DNA of 64,000 nucleotides, from the NCBI RefSeq assembly GCF_030813245.1, contig NZ_JAUSUA010000005.1, positions 243,581 to 307,580 on the forward strand, in the 5' to 3' direction. Source of the DNA: Alkalicoccobacillus murimartini (GTDB taxonomy: Bacteria > Bacillota > Bacilli > Bacillales > Bacillaceae_D). The notes below the pieces were generated by a model, which was not told where the DNA came from, did not search any database, and worked only from the letters and a program-made list of their open reading frames with translations. The translations under genes and the position numbers were made by a program. Of this stretch, positions 1 to 8,502 are shown one piece after another (the stretch's first letter is position 1; each line of letters begins with the position of its first letter).

Positions 1-173
1 ATAACTGGCTCATCTTCACGTGAAAAAACAACCGCCAAATGAGGCTCTTTTTCAGGGTGATCTTGGTTGCTAACAATCGCACCAATAATAATATTATGAG
101 CAATTTCTTTTTCTAGAAGCAATGGAATATAGGATTGAAGCTCTTTCCAATTAGTTATGTATTCCGCTTTCAT
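1..173 (-). CDS. N-terminus of a probable GNAT acetyltransferase (partial)
   Basis: The gene runs off the left edge of the window, so only the first 57 codons are visible. An ATG at 171-173 (minus strand) is preceded by GGAGG at good distance. The peptide begins MKAEYITNWKEL and contains LLEKEIAHNIIIGAI and HLAVVFSREDEPV. This pattern (acidic residue, N-[IL]-[IL]-x-G, then a short beta strand ending in EPV) resembles the N-terminal part of one branch of bacterial GNAT N-acetyltransferases. The catalytic part is outside the window, so the family call is tentative and no substrate can be named. Confidence 0.5.
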   Translation of the reverse strand, partial: MKAEYITNWKELQSYIPLLLEKEIAHNIIIGAIVSNQDHPEKEPHLAVVFSREDEPV

Positions 174-189
174 GCAGATCCTCCTTTAA

Positions 190-1065
190 CTAGTCCGAGA
201 TATCAATATACTCAAATAACATTGGTCCTCCACCACGATTAAACCGTGGGTCATAGACACCTAACTTACCGTCTTGATTGGTCACAACAACAAATGGAGA
301 CCACGTTATTAAAACTTCTGCTCGAGGATTCTCATCAAATAGAGGCGTCAGATCCTCATCCTCTTGTGAAGGGATCACAGCAGGCTCATCCTGTTTTGAC
401 CAAAGCGATTGGTCATAAATGAGTACCTCATTCCCTTCCTTAGCAAGTACAGTAAAATGACCAGGCAAAAAGCTAGCCGTTAACGTCGTTTGTTCATATT
501 CTGACCTTGCTTCTTCATGAATGATTAAACCTTGACTAGCTTGTGCTCCAACGTGGATAAATACGAGGATCCAGGCCACTCTCCAGACCATATAAGTAGG
601 AATTGTTTTTCGCAGTTTCTTGATAATATAGGCTGTAAGGAAGATTCCCCACACGACAAAATCAATAATTGGAATGACTCCTATCGTCACGCGCATTGAT
701 GATACAGGCTCAAATAGACCTGTTCCCCAGGCATTTAAGGCATCAGATCCGATATGAATGAGAACATTAACAAAAGCCAAATAAAAAATCATCTTGTCTT
801 TTTTACGCCAGATTAAAAATACCACTAAATAGATCAAAAGGGCCCATATCGGTGCAATAAACACCGAATGGGTTAATCCTCTATGCCACATCTGATCCAT
901 CACGCGCCCTGTTTCTGTTATTCTAGCGACAACATCAAGGTCGGGTGCTTGGCTTCCAGCCAGAGCTGTAAACAAAAGCGCACGTTTCGTTTGCTTATCC
1001 TTCTCTTTCTTATTTATCGCTCCATATGTCGTTAGTCCAAATAGAGTATGAGTGATTGTATCCAT
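190..1065 (-). CDS. YfhP/YdjM-type membrane-bound metal-dependent hydrolase family protein
   Basis: This is a 291-residue inner-membrane protein starting MDTITHTLFG. The family marks are THTLFG near the start, a DLDV segment, HRGLTHS around residue 65, and HIGSDALNAWGTGLFEP near residue 110, as in the DUF457 (LexA-binding, YdjM-related) proteins; the His and Asp residues are predicted metal ligands. About four hydrophobic segments follow, then a C-terminal soluble part. The start was moved to the internal ATG at 1063-1065, which lies one base after the stop of the upstream peptidase, so translation is probably coupled. An upstream ATG at 1110 would add 15 residues unlike the family. The biochemical function of the family is not settled. 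Confidence 0.75.
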   Translation of the reverse strand: MDTITHTLFGLTTYGAINKKEKDKQTKRALLFTALAGSQAPDLDVVARITETGRVMDQMWHRGLTHSVFIAPIWALLIYLVVFLIWRKKDKMIFYLAFVNVLIHIGSDALNAWGTGLFEPVSSMRVTIGVIPIIDFVVWGIFLTAYIIKKLRKTIPTYMVWRVAWILVFIHVGAQASQGLIIHEEARSEYEQTTLTASFLPGHFTVLAKEGNEVLIYDQSLWSKQDEPAVIPSQEDEDLTPLFDENPRAEVLITWSPFVVVTNQDGKLGVYDPRFNRGGGPMLFEYIDISD

Positions 1066-1066
1066 A

Positions 1067-2326
1067 TTATTTACTCGATAATAATGGCAGGGTCGTGCGA
1101 GCAACACCACTTAAACCAAGAATCGTCAAAAATACTCGTTGTGGTCCTAGATGAGCATCTGTTGGGTCAAACCACTCATCTAATGAATGAGCTCCCCCTG
1201 CATCTCCACCAGCCCCAAGCGTAATGGCAGGTATGCCAATACTAATAGGATAGTTCGCATCCGTGCTAACCGCTTGCTCTAGTGTTGGAACAAGTCCGAG
1301 TTGCTCCGTTGCAGCCCAAGCCGTTTGAACAATCGCTGCCTCATCCAACTGAGTGCCTACTGGTCGATTACCCAACTTATTTAGTTCTACTTGAATTCCT
1401 TTTTGACCGACATATCCCCATCGTTTGTTCTCTTGCTCTGCTGCCTGCTGAAAAATGACACGGACACGGCTGTCAATCTCATCTAATTCCTTTTTACCAT
1501 TAGATCGGATATCAAGGTATAGCTTTGACTGTTCCGCAATGGCCGTTGGGATTGTTCCACCTTCGACAACTCCAACATTGAAGGACGTTTTTGGATCAGT
1601 AGATGTTTCAAGATCAGCAATCATCGCAATCGCACGGCCTGCGGCATGAACTGCGCTTGGCGTTCCGAATGCTCCAAAACTATGTCCACCTGGCCCTGAA
1701 TATGTAATTTCATAACGATAACTTCCTGTCCCTTTGTAGATAATTGCACTTGGAGAAACGGAGTCGATTGAGATGAATCCTTCAACGTCTTTATTCTCGC
1801 TAAAAAATGCCTTAACCCCACGCAAATCTCCAGGACCTTCTTCTCCAACTGTACCACCAAAGATGATATCCGCTTCTGGCTTTATTCCAGTATGATTAAA
1901 GGCTCTCACTATAGATAATAAAGCTGCGAGACCTCTCGCATCGTCTGTTATGCCTGGGCCATAATAAAGGCCGTCCTTTTCTGTTACCGTTACGTCCGTA
2001 TCACTAGAGAACACACTATCAATATGAGCACTTACAAACAGTTTCGGTCCCGGACGATTTCCTTTTAGGACTCCATACACGTTTCCTTCCGAATCTTGCT
2101 TAACTTCTTCCAAACCAAGTTGTTCAAGCTTATTTTTATAAGCTAATGCTCGCTTCGTTTCTTCAAATGGTGGTGCGCTAATTTCAGCCAATTCTATTTG
2201 CTCTTGCAACGTTTGGGCTTGGTCTGCTTCCAAAAATTGAAGGCCTGCTTTAATATCTTGATGCTTTTGCAAATGAGTGAAAACAGTTTCGGTTTCCTTA
2301 TCGAGTTTATACATTGCTTTTGCCAA
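1067..2326 (-). CDS. M20-family metallopeptidase (zinc aminoacylase/peptidase type)
   Basis: A cytosolic M20/M28-type peptidase of 419 residues. Visible metal and catalytic motifs in order are SAHIDSVF (His ligand), ITDDARGLAAL (bridging Asp), GTVGEEGPGD (general base Glu and ligand Glu), SIDSVSP (Asp) and AGGAHSLDEW (last His). A lid/dimerisation domain with the GGHSFGAFG segment sits in the middle. I chose a TTG start at 2324-2326 because it stands eight bases after GGAGG; the longer reading frame to 2428 would overlap the terminator at 2409-2454 and has no usable ribosome site. Substrate is unknown; tripeptidase-like or N-acyl amino acid hydrolase activity is possible. The downstream membrane protein follows one base later. 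Confidence 0.8.
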   Translation of the reverse strand: MAKAMYKLDKETETVFTHLQKHQDIKAGLQFLEADQAQTLQEQIELAEISAPPFEETKRALAYKNKLEQLGLEEVKQDSEGNVYGVLKGNRPGPKLFVSAHIDSVFSSDTDVTVTEKDGLYYGPGITDDARGLAALLSIVRAFNHTGIKPEADIIFGGTVGEEGPGDLRGVKAFFSENKDVEGFISIDSVSPSAIIYKGTGSYRYEITYSGPGGHSFGAFGTPSAVHAAGRAIAMIADLETSTDPKTSFNVGVVEGGTIPTAIAEQSKLYLDIRSNGKKELDEIDSRVRVIFQQAAEQENKRWGYVGQKGIQVELNKLGNRPVGTQLDEAAIVQTAWAATEQLGLVPTLEQAVSTDANYPISIGIPAITLGAGGDAGGAHSLDEWFDPTDAHLGPQRVFLTILGLSGVARTTLPLLSSK

Positions 2327-2408
2327 AGCTACCGCCTCCATTATATTTGTAGAACTATTCTGATCGTTTTGCTTCTCCCTCAGTATAGCGCACTCATCCT
2401 CTCCAGGA

Positions 2409-2454
2409 CAAAAAAAAGCAACAAACAATATGAAGCCTCACATTGTTTGTTGCT
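2409..2454 (-). terminator. Intrinsic terminator of the carbonic anhydrase-like gene
   Basis: A perfect 13-bp inverted repeat (AGCAACAAACAAT / ATTGTTTGTTGCT) with a 12-base loop is followed on the minus strand by a T-rich run. It lies just after the stop of the secreted protein gene and before the peptidase start. Confidence 0.85.
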
Positions 2455-2460
2455 TTGTTA

Positions 2461-3306
2461 TTATTGTGGTAATACCTTATGAATCTGACGATCGCCTAGA
2501 TCTTGGGTAGGACGATTATTCTCTGAAGAAACCTTTTGCACTGCTTGAATTTGTTCATCAGACAAACTAATTGGTTCGTCGGATACCAACCAAGTAACAT
2601 TTTCTGTACATGGTGGAACCGTTAATGAACCTTCGTAAGTAAATAGGCTATCCTGCTCTGGAATAAGTTCCGTTGCATCAAAATCAACCGCACGATTTGC
2701 TACTCCATCAGCTTTCGGAAGAGCCATCCAAACATCCTTAAGTACCTTATCCTCTTTGCCTTCTTCTACAAGGACACTAATGATGAGTTGTTCCTCTTCA
2801 TCATTTTCATGAACAAGTTGGATCTCTAACGGGAATTCTTCCCCATCAATTGTGTGTTCACTTGGTGTATGTAGGGCAATCTGATTTAATTTATACTCTT
2901 CTTCATTAATAGTTAGAATATTATTATCTACATCAAATGAATTAGCTTGGAAAATCTCATCGTTGTCTTCTACAGAATAAATCGTTTCACTATAATCAAA
3001 ATCAAGTTCTAATTCAGCTTCTTTAATAGAAGGATTAGACTTAGTATCAACGTCAATTGGTGACTGTTGTGTTCCTTGACCACACGCTTTATATTCAGAA
3101 CTTAAGGACTCCCAGTAGTCAGGTCCTTTATTTCCTTCATAATTCCACTCTGCCTCGATAGGGGTAAGTAGTGTTTGTTCTTTGTAGAAAAAGGTCTCAT
3201 TCTCGGAGCCTTCAGCGAACGCAGGGTTACTAAAACCTAAGCCTGCTATGAGAAACGTTACAATAGACAATAGGCAAACTCGTTTTGTATGTTGCAATCT
3301 TTTCAT
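2461..3306 (-). CDS. Secreted alpha-carbonic anhydrase-like protein, zinc site degenerate
   Basis: A signal peptide with a possible cleavage after AFA precedes an alpha-carbonic anhydrase fold: WNYEG, QQSPIDVD, HTPSEHTIDG, EIQLVH and SLTVPPCTENVTWLV are all recognisable. Active enzymes hold zinc with three His (HxH and one more). Here the first His is Ala (QIALHTPSEH), the second His is kept, and the third is Gln (EIQLVH); codons GCC and CAA confirm this. The Thr199 and Glu106/Glu117 equivalents remain. The protein is strongly acidic. It is probably not a CO2 hydratase and may be a binding protein. Start uncertain: ATG at 3304-3306 touches the AGGAAGG, while TTG at 3295-3297 has better spacing. 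Confidence 0.85.
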   Translation of the reverse strand: MKRLQHTKRVCLLSIVTFLIAGLGFSNPAFAEGSENETFFYKEQTLLTPIEAEWNYEGNKGPDYWESLSSEYKACGQGTQQSPIDVDTKSNPSIKEAELELDFDYSETIYSVEDNDEIFQANSFDVDNNILTINEEEYKLNQIALHTPSEHTIDGEEFPLEIQLVHENDEEEQLIISVLVEEGKEDKVLKDVWMALPKADGVANRAVDFDATELIPEQDSLFTYEGSLTVPPCTENVTWLVSDEPISLSDEQIQAVQKVSSENNRPTQDLGDRQIHKVLPQ

Positions 3307-3558
3307 CCTTCCTATTTGCAGAAAGCGCCATTTTTGTTCTTTAGACATCATACATGAAAATCTAATAAAAAAAAACCCAAATGACTAATTCGTAATATAA
3401 CTGCAAAACTCCATTACGTTGATTATTAGAAATATACTGTTGTGAAAGGCTTAAGTCCATCTTTGTATTGTTCAAAATTAATTAAGTAAATTATCTTGTT
3501 TATAACATTATATTATTACAAGCATTCAACAGATCTCAGAATTTGTTGATAAACAGAA

Positions 3559-3588
3559 AAACCGCCAAAATTAAATATTTGGCGGTTT
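3559..3588 (-). terminator. Intrinsic terminator after the LRR-DUF2252 gene
   Basis: An 11-bp stem (AAACCGCCAAA / TTTGGCGGTTT) with an 8-base loop precedes a T run on the minus strand. The remaining upstream stretch 3307-3558 is AT-rich and shows no gene; it should hold the promoter of the carbonic anhydrase-like gene, but I cannot place it with confidence. Confidence 0.85.
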
Positions 3589-3595
3589 AGATTAA

Positions 3596-6376
3596 TTAAT
3601 CTATCGAGTTTGCTCGCCTTTTTCGTTGAATGATATAGACAATGACACCTAGCGAAACGAGTGCTAAGCCTACTGCTAGATAACCAAACATCTGTGTAGC
3701 TGTTTCTGGCATTAATCCCCCCATTTTAGATGGAGTCTGACCATTTCCGTCCTTATCTTGAGCCTTTGTAGGTGTCGGAGCTGGTTGCTTATTGACATCG
3801 ATTGGTTCCTTTTTTGGCTCCGTTTGATCTGAATCATCATTTTGTTTGTTGTCCCCTATTTGATCAGTTGGATTCTCTTCTTTTGGTTTGTCTCCTGGCT
3901 GATCAGTTGGATCCTCTTCTTCTGGTTTATCTCCTGGCTGGTCAGTTGGGTCCTCTTCTTCTGGTTTGTCTCCTGGCTGATCAATTGGTTCCTCTTCTTC
4001 TGGTTTATCTCCTGGCTGATCAGTTGGGTCCTCTTCTTCTGGTTTGTCTCCTGGCTGATCAGTTGGGTCTTCTTCTTCTGGTTTGTCCTCAATTGGCTCG
4101 AATGCTTGATCAGAAAAAGCTCCATTACTATAAAGCTGAGCATAGATTTCATGGTCTTTTAACGTCTGACCGTAATAGTGCAAAGAAAGATCGGCAAACT
4201 CTTGATCAAATGTATCTCGATCCATTAATGTGTACGCCTGCTGTGCAAACTCAGAATGACCAAGTGAGTTGGCTGCTCTTACATGTGCATAGGCAGATGC
4301 CTTAGCACTATAAAAAAGAAAGGAGTCAAAATCTTCACGATTACTAAATGAAGATTGGTCAAACTCGTCCTTATATGCCGAACGCTCTTTTACTAAAAAG
4401 GATTGGTTGTCTATTTGCAAACTTCCCCAATGAATGTCTGGATAGTTGTGTAATGCAGACATTCCTGCCATTGTTCGATCAGCATGTGTGGCGTAAGAAG
4501 GTGTTTGTCCCATTCCCGCTCTATCAACGGCTGAAGGTAGCTGTGTTTTCACATCCAAAATAATATCATCCTGTTGTCCTGATGTTGCTCCTTCAATTAA
4601 CACGTAGTATCGTTCTGTCCCAAGACTTCCAAGTCCTGCATCTGTTCTCCTAGCAATATCTTTCACTTCAAAATACTCTGCTCCAACATCCGAAAGAATG
4701 CTTTCATTAATCCCACTTACATACGTCTGCCAATGACTTTTGATCTCTTCTTTTTGCGTTTCGTCCAATTCTGCGAGCCTTGCATTTGAAGGATCAAGTA
4801 ATCTCTCGCCATCTACAATTTTTGTCCATCTTCCTAACTCAGAGAATCGATCAATCGAAGCAATATCAGCTGCCGTTTCTCCTACATATCCAGAGAGCTG
4901 ATCACTTGTGAATCGAAAATCATCTACTTGTATTTGTTGACTGTTCACTTCTTCTAACGCTTCTTTATAATACGTACTGTATGACACTAGTGCTTCTCTC
5001 ATATTTTCATGATCAAATTGTAAGGCTGGCGCTACGTCATTTAATAGATAGAGACTTGTTCCAAATCTTAATAAATCATAGTAATAAGGCGCCACGGCCA
5101 CTTCATCAAAGTCATTAAAATCAAAAATCGCTTCGTTTTTTCCATTTCCATAAAAACCAATATTCTCATTATGTAGATCACCGGTAATCCACGTATGTAA
5201 AGATGGAGGTGCTGACCATTCATTAGGTACAATTAAACCATCATTTGCTGCATCTTCAAAAAACAAATGGGCCGTTCCTCGATAAAATGAAAACGGGCTT
5301 GCTTGAAGCAAACTAAATTTGGTATTTCGAACATCTCTGTCCTGAATATATCGATTATTCTCGATTAAACGTTTGGTCAATGTGTTCGAACGTTCTTCTC
5401 CATCTAACAAATCGAGATCCGAAAGATCCTTTGAATCATCCTTTGGAATGACAAAGTCAACATCCTCAATCTGATCATAATAAGAGGCTACAGGAGAAAG
5501 ATCTATTAACCCTGGATTATCACGCAGATTTAAACGAACTGTTAGAAATTGATGATTTGCCAAGGCTTCAATAGACGTAATCTGATTATCTCTCAAATTG
5601 AGATCCTTTAATAAGGGCAGATTTGCAAGGACAGAGATATCAGAAATCTGATTACGGCGCATGGTGATGACCTCAAGCTTTGTTAAGTTTGTTAATGGAG
5701 TAATGTCTGAGATTTGATTTGTATGTATATTTAGTTCAATAAGCTCTGTTAAACCACTAATTGGTTCAAGGTTAGTAACTGCGTTCTCTCTAAGATTAAG
5801 CTCTTTTAGTGCCTTTAAATTAGACACCACATCAATAGAAGATAAGCCATTTTCCCGCACATCCAGTTTCTCTAAATGGATTAGATCACTTAATGGGCTC
5901 AGATCCTTAACACTATTCGTTCTAAGATTAAGTTTAGTCAATTGAATAAACGTTGATAGACTTTCTATATTTGTAATTTGATTAGATTCTAACTTCAGAT
6001 CTTTTACTTCTGTTAGTCTTTTTAAGGGGGAAAGATCTTGAATTTGATTATTACTCAAATCAATCTTCTCTAAATTTATAGCGAACTCTAAACCTGATAA
6101 GTCTTTAATATTCCTGCCATCTGCGCCTTCAATTTCTGTCAAACCTTCTAAAGACTCTTTTGTTAGCTGATCAAATCCATTTAACTTAACATTCTCAATC
6201 AGAACTTCTTTTAATGACTCATCCTGGATATGGACCTCTTCGACTTCCGTTGTTGCCATCTCTTCATAAGTTTCTTTCGAGTCTTCTAGTTGTTCCGCTC
6301 CTGCAATCGATGGAGAAAACACCGTTAAGCCTCCAAGAACTGCTAAGTGAAACACGGTTAACCTGTTTACCTTCAT
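3596..6376 (-). CDS. Cell-wall anchored LRR protein with an extracellular DUF2252 (kinase-like) domain
   Basis: A 926-residue exported protein. Residues 1-28 form a signal peptide (cut near AGA/EQ). About residues 95-300 hold internalin-type 22-residue leucine-rich repeats (L..LNLR.N.I..I..L). About 330-750 match DUF2252, a family related to aminoglycoside-kinase folds, including TGDLHNENIG near residue 396 and FDFNDFDE near 417, which resemble the catalytic loop and metal motif. Residues 764-841 are six 13-residue acidic/proline repeats, probably a wall-spanning linker. The end carries MPETAT, a hydrophobic span and RKRR: a variant LPxTA sortase signal. The start ATG at 6374-6376 follows AGGAGGGG. 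An exported kinase-like domain is odd, since ATP is scarce outside. Confidence 0.85.
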   Translation of the reverse strand: MKVNRLTVFHLAVLGGLTVFSPSIAGAEQLEDSKETYEEMATTEVEEVHIQDESLKEVLIENVKLNGFDQLTKESLEGLTEIEGADGRNIKDLSGLEFAINLEKIDLSNNQIQDLSPLKRLTEVKDLKLESNQITNIESLSTFIQLTKLNLRTNSVKDLSPLSDLIHLEKLDVRENGLSSIDVVSNLKALKELNLRENAVTNLEPISGLTELIELNIHTNQISDITPLTNLTKLEVITMRRNQISDISVLANLPLLKDLNLRDNQITSIEALANHQFLTVRLNLRDNPGLIDLSPVASYYDQIEDVDFVIPKDDSKDLSDLDLLDGEERSNTLTKRLIENNRYIQDRDVRNTKFSLLQASPFSFYRGTAHLFFEDAANDGLIVPNEWSAPPSLHTWITGDLHNENIGFYGNGKNEAIFDFNDFDEVAVAPYYYDLLRFGTSLYLLNDVAPALQFDHENMREALVSYSTYYKEALEEVNSQQIQVDDFRFTSDQLSGYVGETAADIASIDRFSELGRWTKIVDGERLLDPSNARLAELDETQKEEIKSHWQTYVSGINESILSDVGAEYFEVKDIARRTDAGLGSLGTERYYVLIEGATSGQQDDIILDVKTQLPSAVDRAGMGQTPSYATHADRTMAGMSALHNYPDIHWGSLQIDNQSFLVKERSAYKDEFDQSSFSNREDFDSFLFYSAKASAYAHVRAANSLGHSEFAQQAYTLMDRDTFDQEFADLSLHYYGQTLKDHEIYAQLYSNGAFSDQAFEPIEDKPEEEDPTDQPGDKPEEEDPTDQPGDKPEEEEPIDQPGDKPEEEDPTDQPGDKPEEEDPTDQPGDKPKEENPTDQIGDNKQNDDSDQTEPKKEPIDVNKQPAPTPTKAQDKDGNGQTPSKMGGLMPETATQMFGYLAVGLALVSLGVIVYIIQRKRRANSID
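3854..4087 (-). repeat. Six tandem 39-bp repeats encoding DKPEEEDPTDQPG
   Basis: Exactly 234 bp, six units of 39 bp, encode a 13-residue acidic, proline-bearing motif in the LRR-DUF2252 protein. The six units are nearly identical at DNA level; the last (C-terminal) unit is the most diverged (DKPKEENPTDQIG), which suggests recent slippage expansion of the inner units. The array also gives long spurious open frames on both strands. Confidence 0.9.
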
Positions 6377-6427
6377 TCTATTTTTCCCCTCCTGATCGTA
6401 CATAGTTAAAGTGCAACAGAACTTGCT

Positions 6428-7234
6428 TCATGATTGTTTTCTCTCCTTCTGATCAATTGAACCTGCGTTTATTGGAAACCATTTTTCGAGTTTTTTAAGT
6501 TGTTTACGTTGAGAGAGTTTCCCCTCCAGTGGTGATATCGTTATGTAGCCTTCTTTTAATTTGGCAAAATCCATACCCTCTTGATACAAAAGCGGTTGCT
6601 TCAGACGATCCTTAACCCAGTAATAAACACATCCATCTGGATCATTCAGTTCTACATACTTGTAGCGACTTACACTGAAGTCCGGTGCAACAGGATAGAT
6701 ACCCTTGCAGTCTTTTTTATCTATATACGGAAGATTGATATTAAAGAAAACGTGTTTTAGTAATCTCTGATTTAGTAAGTTTTCTAGTAACCCATATAAT
6801 AAATTTTTTGGCATCTGATATTTTAAATCTTCAGCTGATAAACGATCTACAGAGATTGCCATACCAGGTACGTGATAGAGAGAGGCCTCAACCGCAGCGG
6901 CCATTGTTCCTGAATAGTAAATATCTCTGCCAACTGTAGCGCCAACATTCATTCCGGATATCACAAAATCTGGTTTTTCATTAAGCAATACATCTAAACC
7001 AAGGCGAATACAATCTGCTGGTGTTCCATTCACAGCCCAAGACTTTACGTTTTCTCCAAAAACCTTTACAACAGTAGCTTTCAGTGGCTGACGCAGTGTA
7101 ACCGAATGGCTAACACCACTCTTCTTTTGATCTGGACAAACCACAATTGGTTCTCCGAAATGCTGGAGTACCTCAACCAATGCCGCTACACCTGGACTAA
7201 AAATGCCATCATCATTGGTCACAAGAATTTTCAA
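6428..7234 (-). CDS. surE: 5'/3'-nucleotidase SurE
   Basis: A 268-residue cytosolic, metal-dependent nucleoside monophosphate phosphatase. The N-terminal ILVTNDDGI carries the paired Asp metal ligands, SGVSHSVTL holds the conserved Ser, and SGMNVGATVGRDIYYSGTMAAA matches the SGIN..N..YSGT core with its metal-binding Asn. The length fits the family. A TTG start at 7232-7234 was chosen because AGGAGG stands nine bases upstream; an ATG at 7255 would overlap the ribosome site. It is transcribed away from the LRR gene upstream of position 6428 and appears to be a single gene. Confidence 0.9.
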   Translation of the reverse strand: MKILVTNDDGIFSPGVAALVEVLQHFGEPIVVCPDQKKSGVSHSVTLRQPLKATVVKVFGENVKSWAVNGTPADCIRLGLDVLLNEKPDFVISGMNVGATVGRDIYYSGTMAAAVEASLYHVPGMAISVDRLSAEDLKYQMPKNLLYGLLENLLNQRLLKHVFFNINLPYIDKKDCKGIYPVAPDFSVSRYKYVELNDPDGCVYYWVKDRLKQPLLYQEGMDFAKLKEGYITISPLEGKLSQRKQLKKLEKWFPINAGSIDQKERKQS

Positions 7235-7351
7235 GATGACTCTCCTCCTACTCACTGCATTAGCTTTACTCTATATGCTACTCCTATTACTTTGATTAAA
7301 TATGAATCTACCTTCTTAATTTTATTAAAGTTATGTAAAGTCCATATGCAC

Positions 7352-7384
7352 ATTAAAAAACGGCATTCTTTGTGGAAGGCCGCT
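7352..7384 (-). terminator. Probable terminator of the 41-codon gene
   Basis: On the minus strand AGCGGC and GCCGTT pair (one G-U) across a 14-base loop, followed by six Ts. It lies about 20 bases after the stop at 7403. Confidence 0.6.
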
Positions 7385-7402
7385 GTCCGTTCTATTTATG
7401 TG

Positions 7403-7528
7403 TTATGAACCGTATTCTTTCTGGAGAACCGAGAATAGAAGTTGTTTTTCTTGTTCTGTAAGGCTTCTTCCAAGCTTTTCTTCAAAATCCTTCACCGTTT
7501 GAAGAAATAGATCTTGATCAATTAACAA
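7403..7528 (-). CDS. Small conserved-looking protein, 41 aa
   Basis: A TTG codon at 7526-7528 sits five bases after GGGGGG, and the frame ends in TAA at 7403. The 41-residue product contains DLFLQTVKDFEEKLGRSLTE and EKQLLFSVLQKEYGS, an amphipathic helical pattern without membrane segments. A longer upstream frame starting at 7603 would include a Trp/Leu-rich stretch with no ribosome site, so I do not use it. Function is unknown. A hairpin terminator follows. The upstream stretch 7529-7711 holds no other gene I can support. Confidence 0.6.
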   Translation of the reverse strand: MLIDQDLFLQTVKDFEEKLGRSLTEQEKQLLFSVLQKEYGS

Positions 7529-7711
7529 AGTATCCCCCCTTACCTCTTTTCTTTGATTACTTAATAAATACCACACTTTCCATAAAATTAACCTTAGTTT
7601 CATATTGTTTTATAAAAAGTTTATTATTTATGAGAGATAATTAGAGATTTTTAGATGATATTGCGAAAAGTAGTTTCTTTCTAATGTTTTGGGTCAATAA
7701 GATCAGCTTAC

Positions 7712-7757
7712 AAAAAAAAAAAACGAAATGGGCATCATAGGATGTCCATTTCGTTTT
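7712..7757. terminator. Terminator downstream of the YhfK-like gene
   Basis: AAACGAAATGG and CCATTTCGTTT pair around a short loop, with an 11-base A run on one side and TTTTT on the other, so it could work on both strands. It directly follows the stop of the oxidoreductase gene. Confidence 0.85.
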
Positions 7758-7761
7758 TCTC

Positions 7762-8406
7762 TTATAATTTCTTCAGCGCTTCTTTGATGTCAGATTCACC
7801 AGAAACCAAATCAAAGCTCTTTTGGATAACTGATTTTTCATCAAGAGCTGCAACAATTGTGTTGGCTACATCTTCTCGAGGAATGTACCCACGGTCTAAA
7901 TCAATACCTGCAACAATCTTGCCATTACCTTCATCGTTTGTTAAACCACCTGGGCGAAGAATTGTGTAGTCAAGCCCACTGTTTTCTAGCCATACATCTG
8001 CATAATGCTTCGCTGCACTGTAATGCTGGATTTCGCTGCTCCAGTTCTCACGTCTGTGTACACCAATCGCACTAACCATGACAAATCGGTTCACTCCAGC
8101 CTGTTTAGCGGCTTCCACAGTTTTGATCGCTCCGTCTAAATCAATTAGAATGGTTTTGTCAGCACCCGTGTGACCACCTGATCCTGCGGCAAATACAATC
8201 GCATCTGATCCTTTTGCAGCTGATGCTATATCTTCAATACTTCCCTCTAAATCAACAAGGGCTGTCTCAGCTCCTAAGTCTTGAAAATAAGACAGTTGCT
8301 CTTCTTTACGTACTACTGCTTTTGCTGTATGTTTACCTTCTTTTTGTATCTTTTCGACTACTTGTTTTCCAATTTGTCCGTTAGCTCCAACTACTAGTAC
8401 TTTCAT
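7762..8406 (-). CDS. yhfK: NAD(P)-binding SDR/NmrA-like oxidoreductase (YhfK-like)
   Basis: A 214-residue atypical short-chain dehydrogenase. The N-terminal VLVVGANGQIGKQVV is the Rossmann dinucleotide loop (GxxGxxG). FVMVSAIGVHRRENW and a YSAAKHYADVWL segment take the place of the Ser and YxxxK catalytic residues. RPGGLTNDEG is typical of the NmrA/YhfK branch. Length and sequence pattern closely resemble B. subtilis YhfK. Substrate unknown; some relatives act as redox sensors rather than enzymes. Ribosome site AGGAAGG precedes the ATG. The stretch to 8502 is short and shows only weak hairpins. Confidence 0.8.
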   Translation of the reverse strand: MKVLVVGANGQIGKQVVEKIQKEGKHTAKAVVRKEEQLSYFQDLGAETALVDLEGSIEDIASAAKGSDAIVFAAGSGGHTGADKTILIDLDGAIKTVEAAKQAGVNRFVMVSAIGVHRRENWSSEIQHYSAAKHYADVWLENSGLDYTILRPGGLTNDEGNGKIVAGIDLDRGYIPREDVANTIVAALDEKSVIQKSFDLVSGESDIKEALKKL

Positions 8407-8502
8407 CGTTACTCATTCCTTCCTTCTATTTCAAGCTATAAATGACATCTTTTAATATGTCCTTCTCTTATAAGAATACCCAGTAAAAACATTGTACAAA
8501 CA

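Noticed and set aside
2327..2428. N-terminal extension of the M20 peptidase to 453 residues
   Set aside because: It would run through the terminator of the upstream gene and lacks a ribosome site; the TTG start at 2326 is well placed.
3802..4305. Long plus-strand frames opposite the wall-protein repeat
   Set aside because: They arise from the 39-bp repeats of the LRR-DUF2252 gene read in other frames; products are low-complexity and lack ribosome sites.
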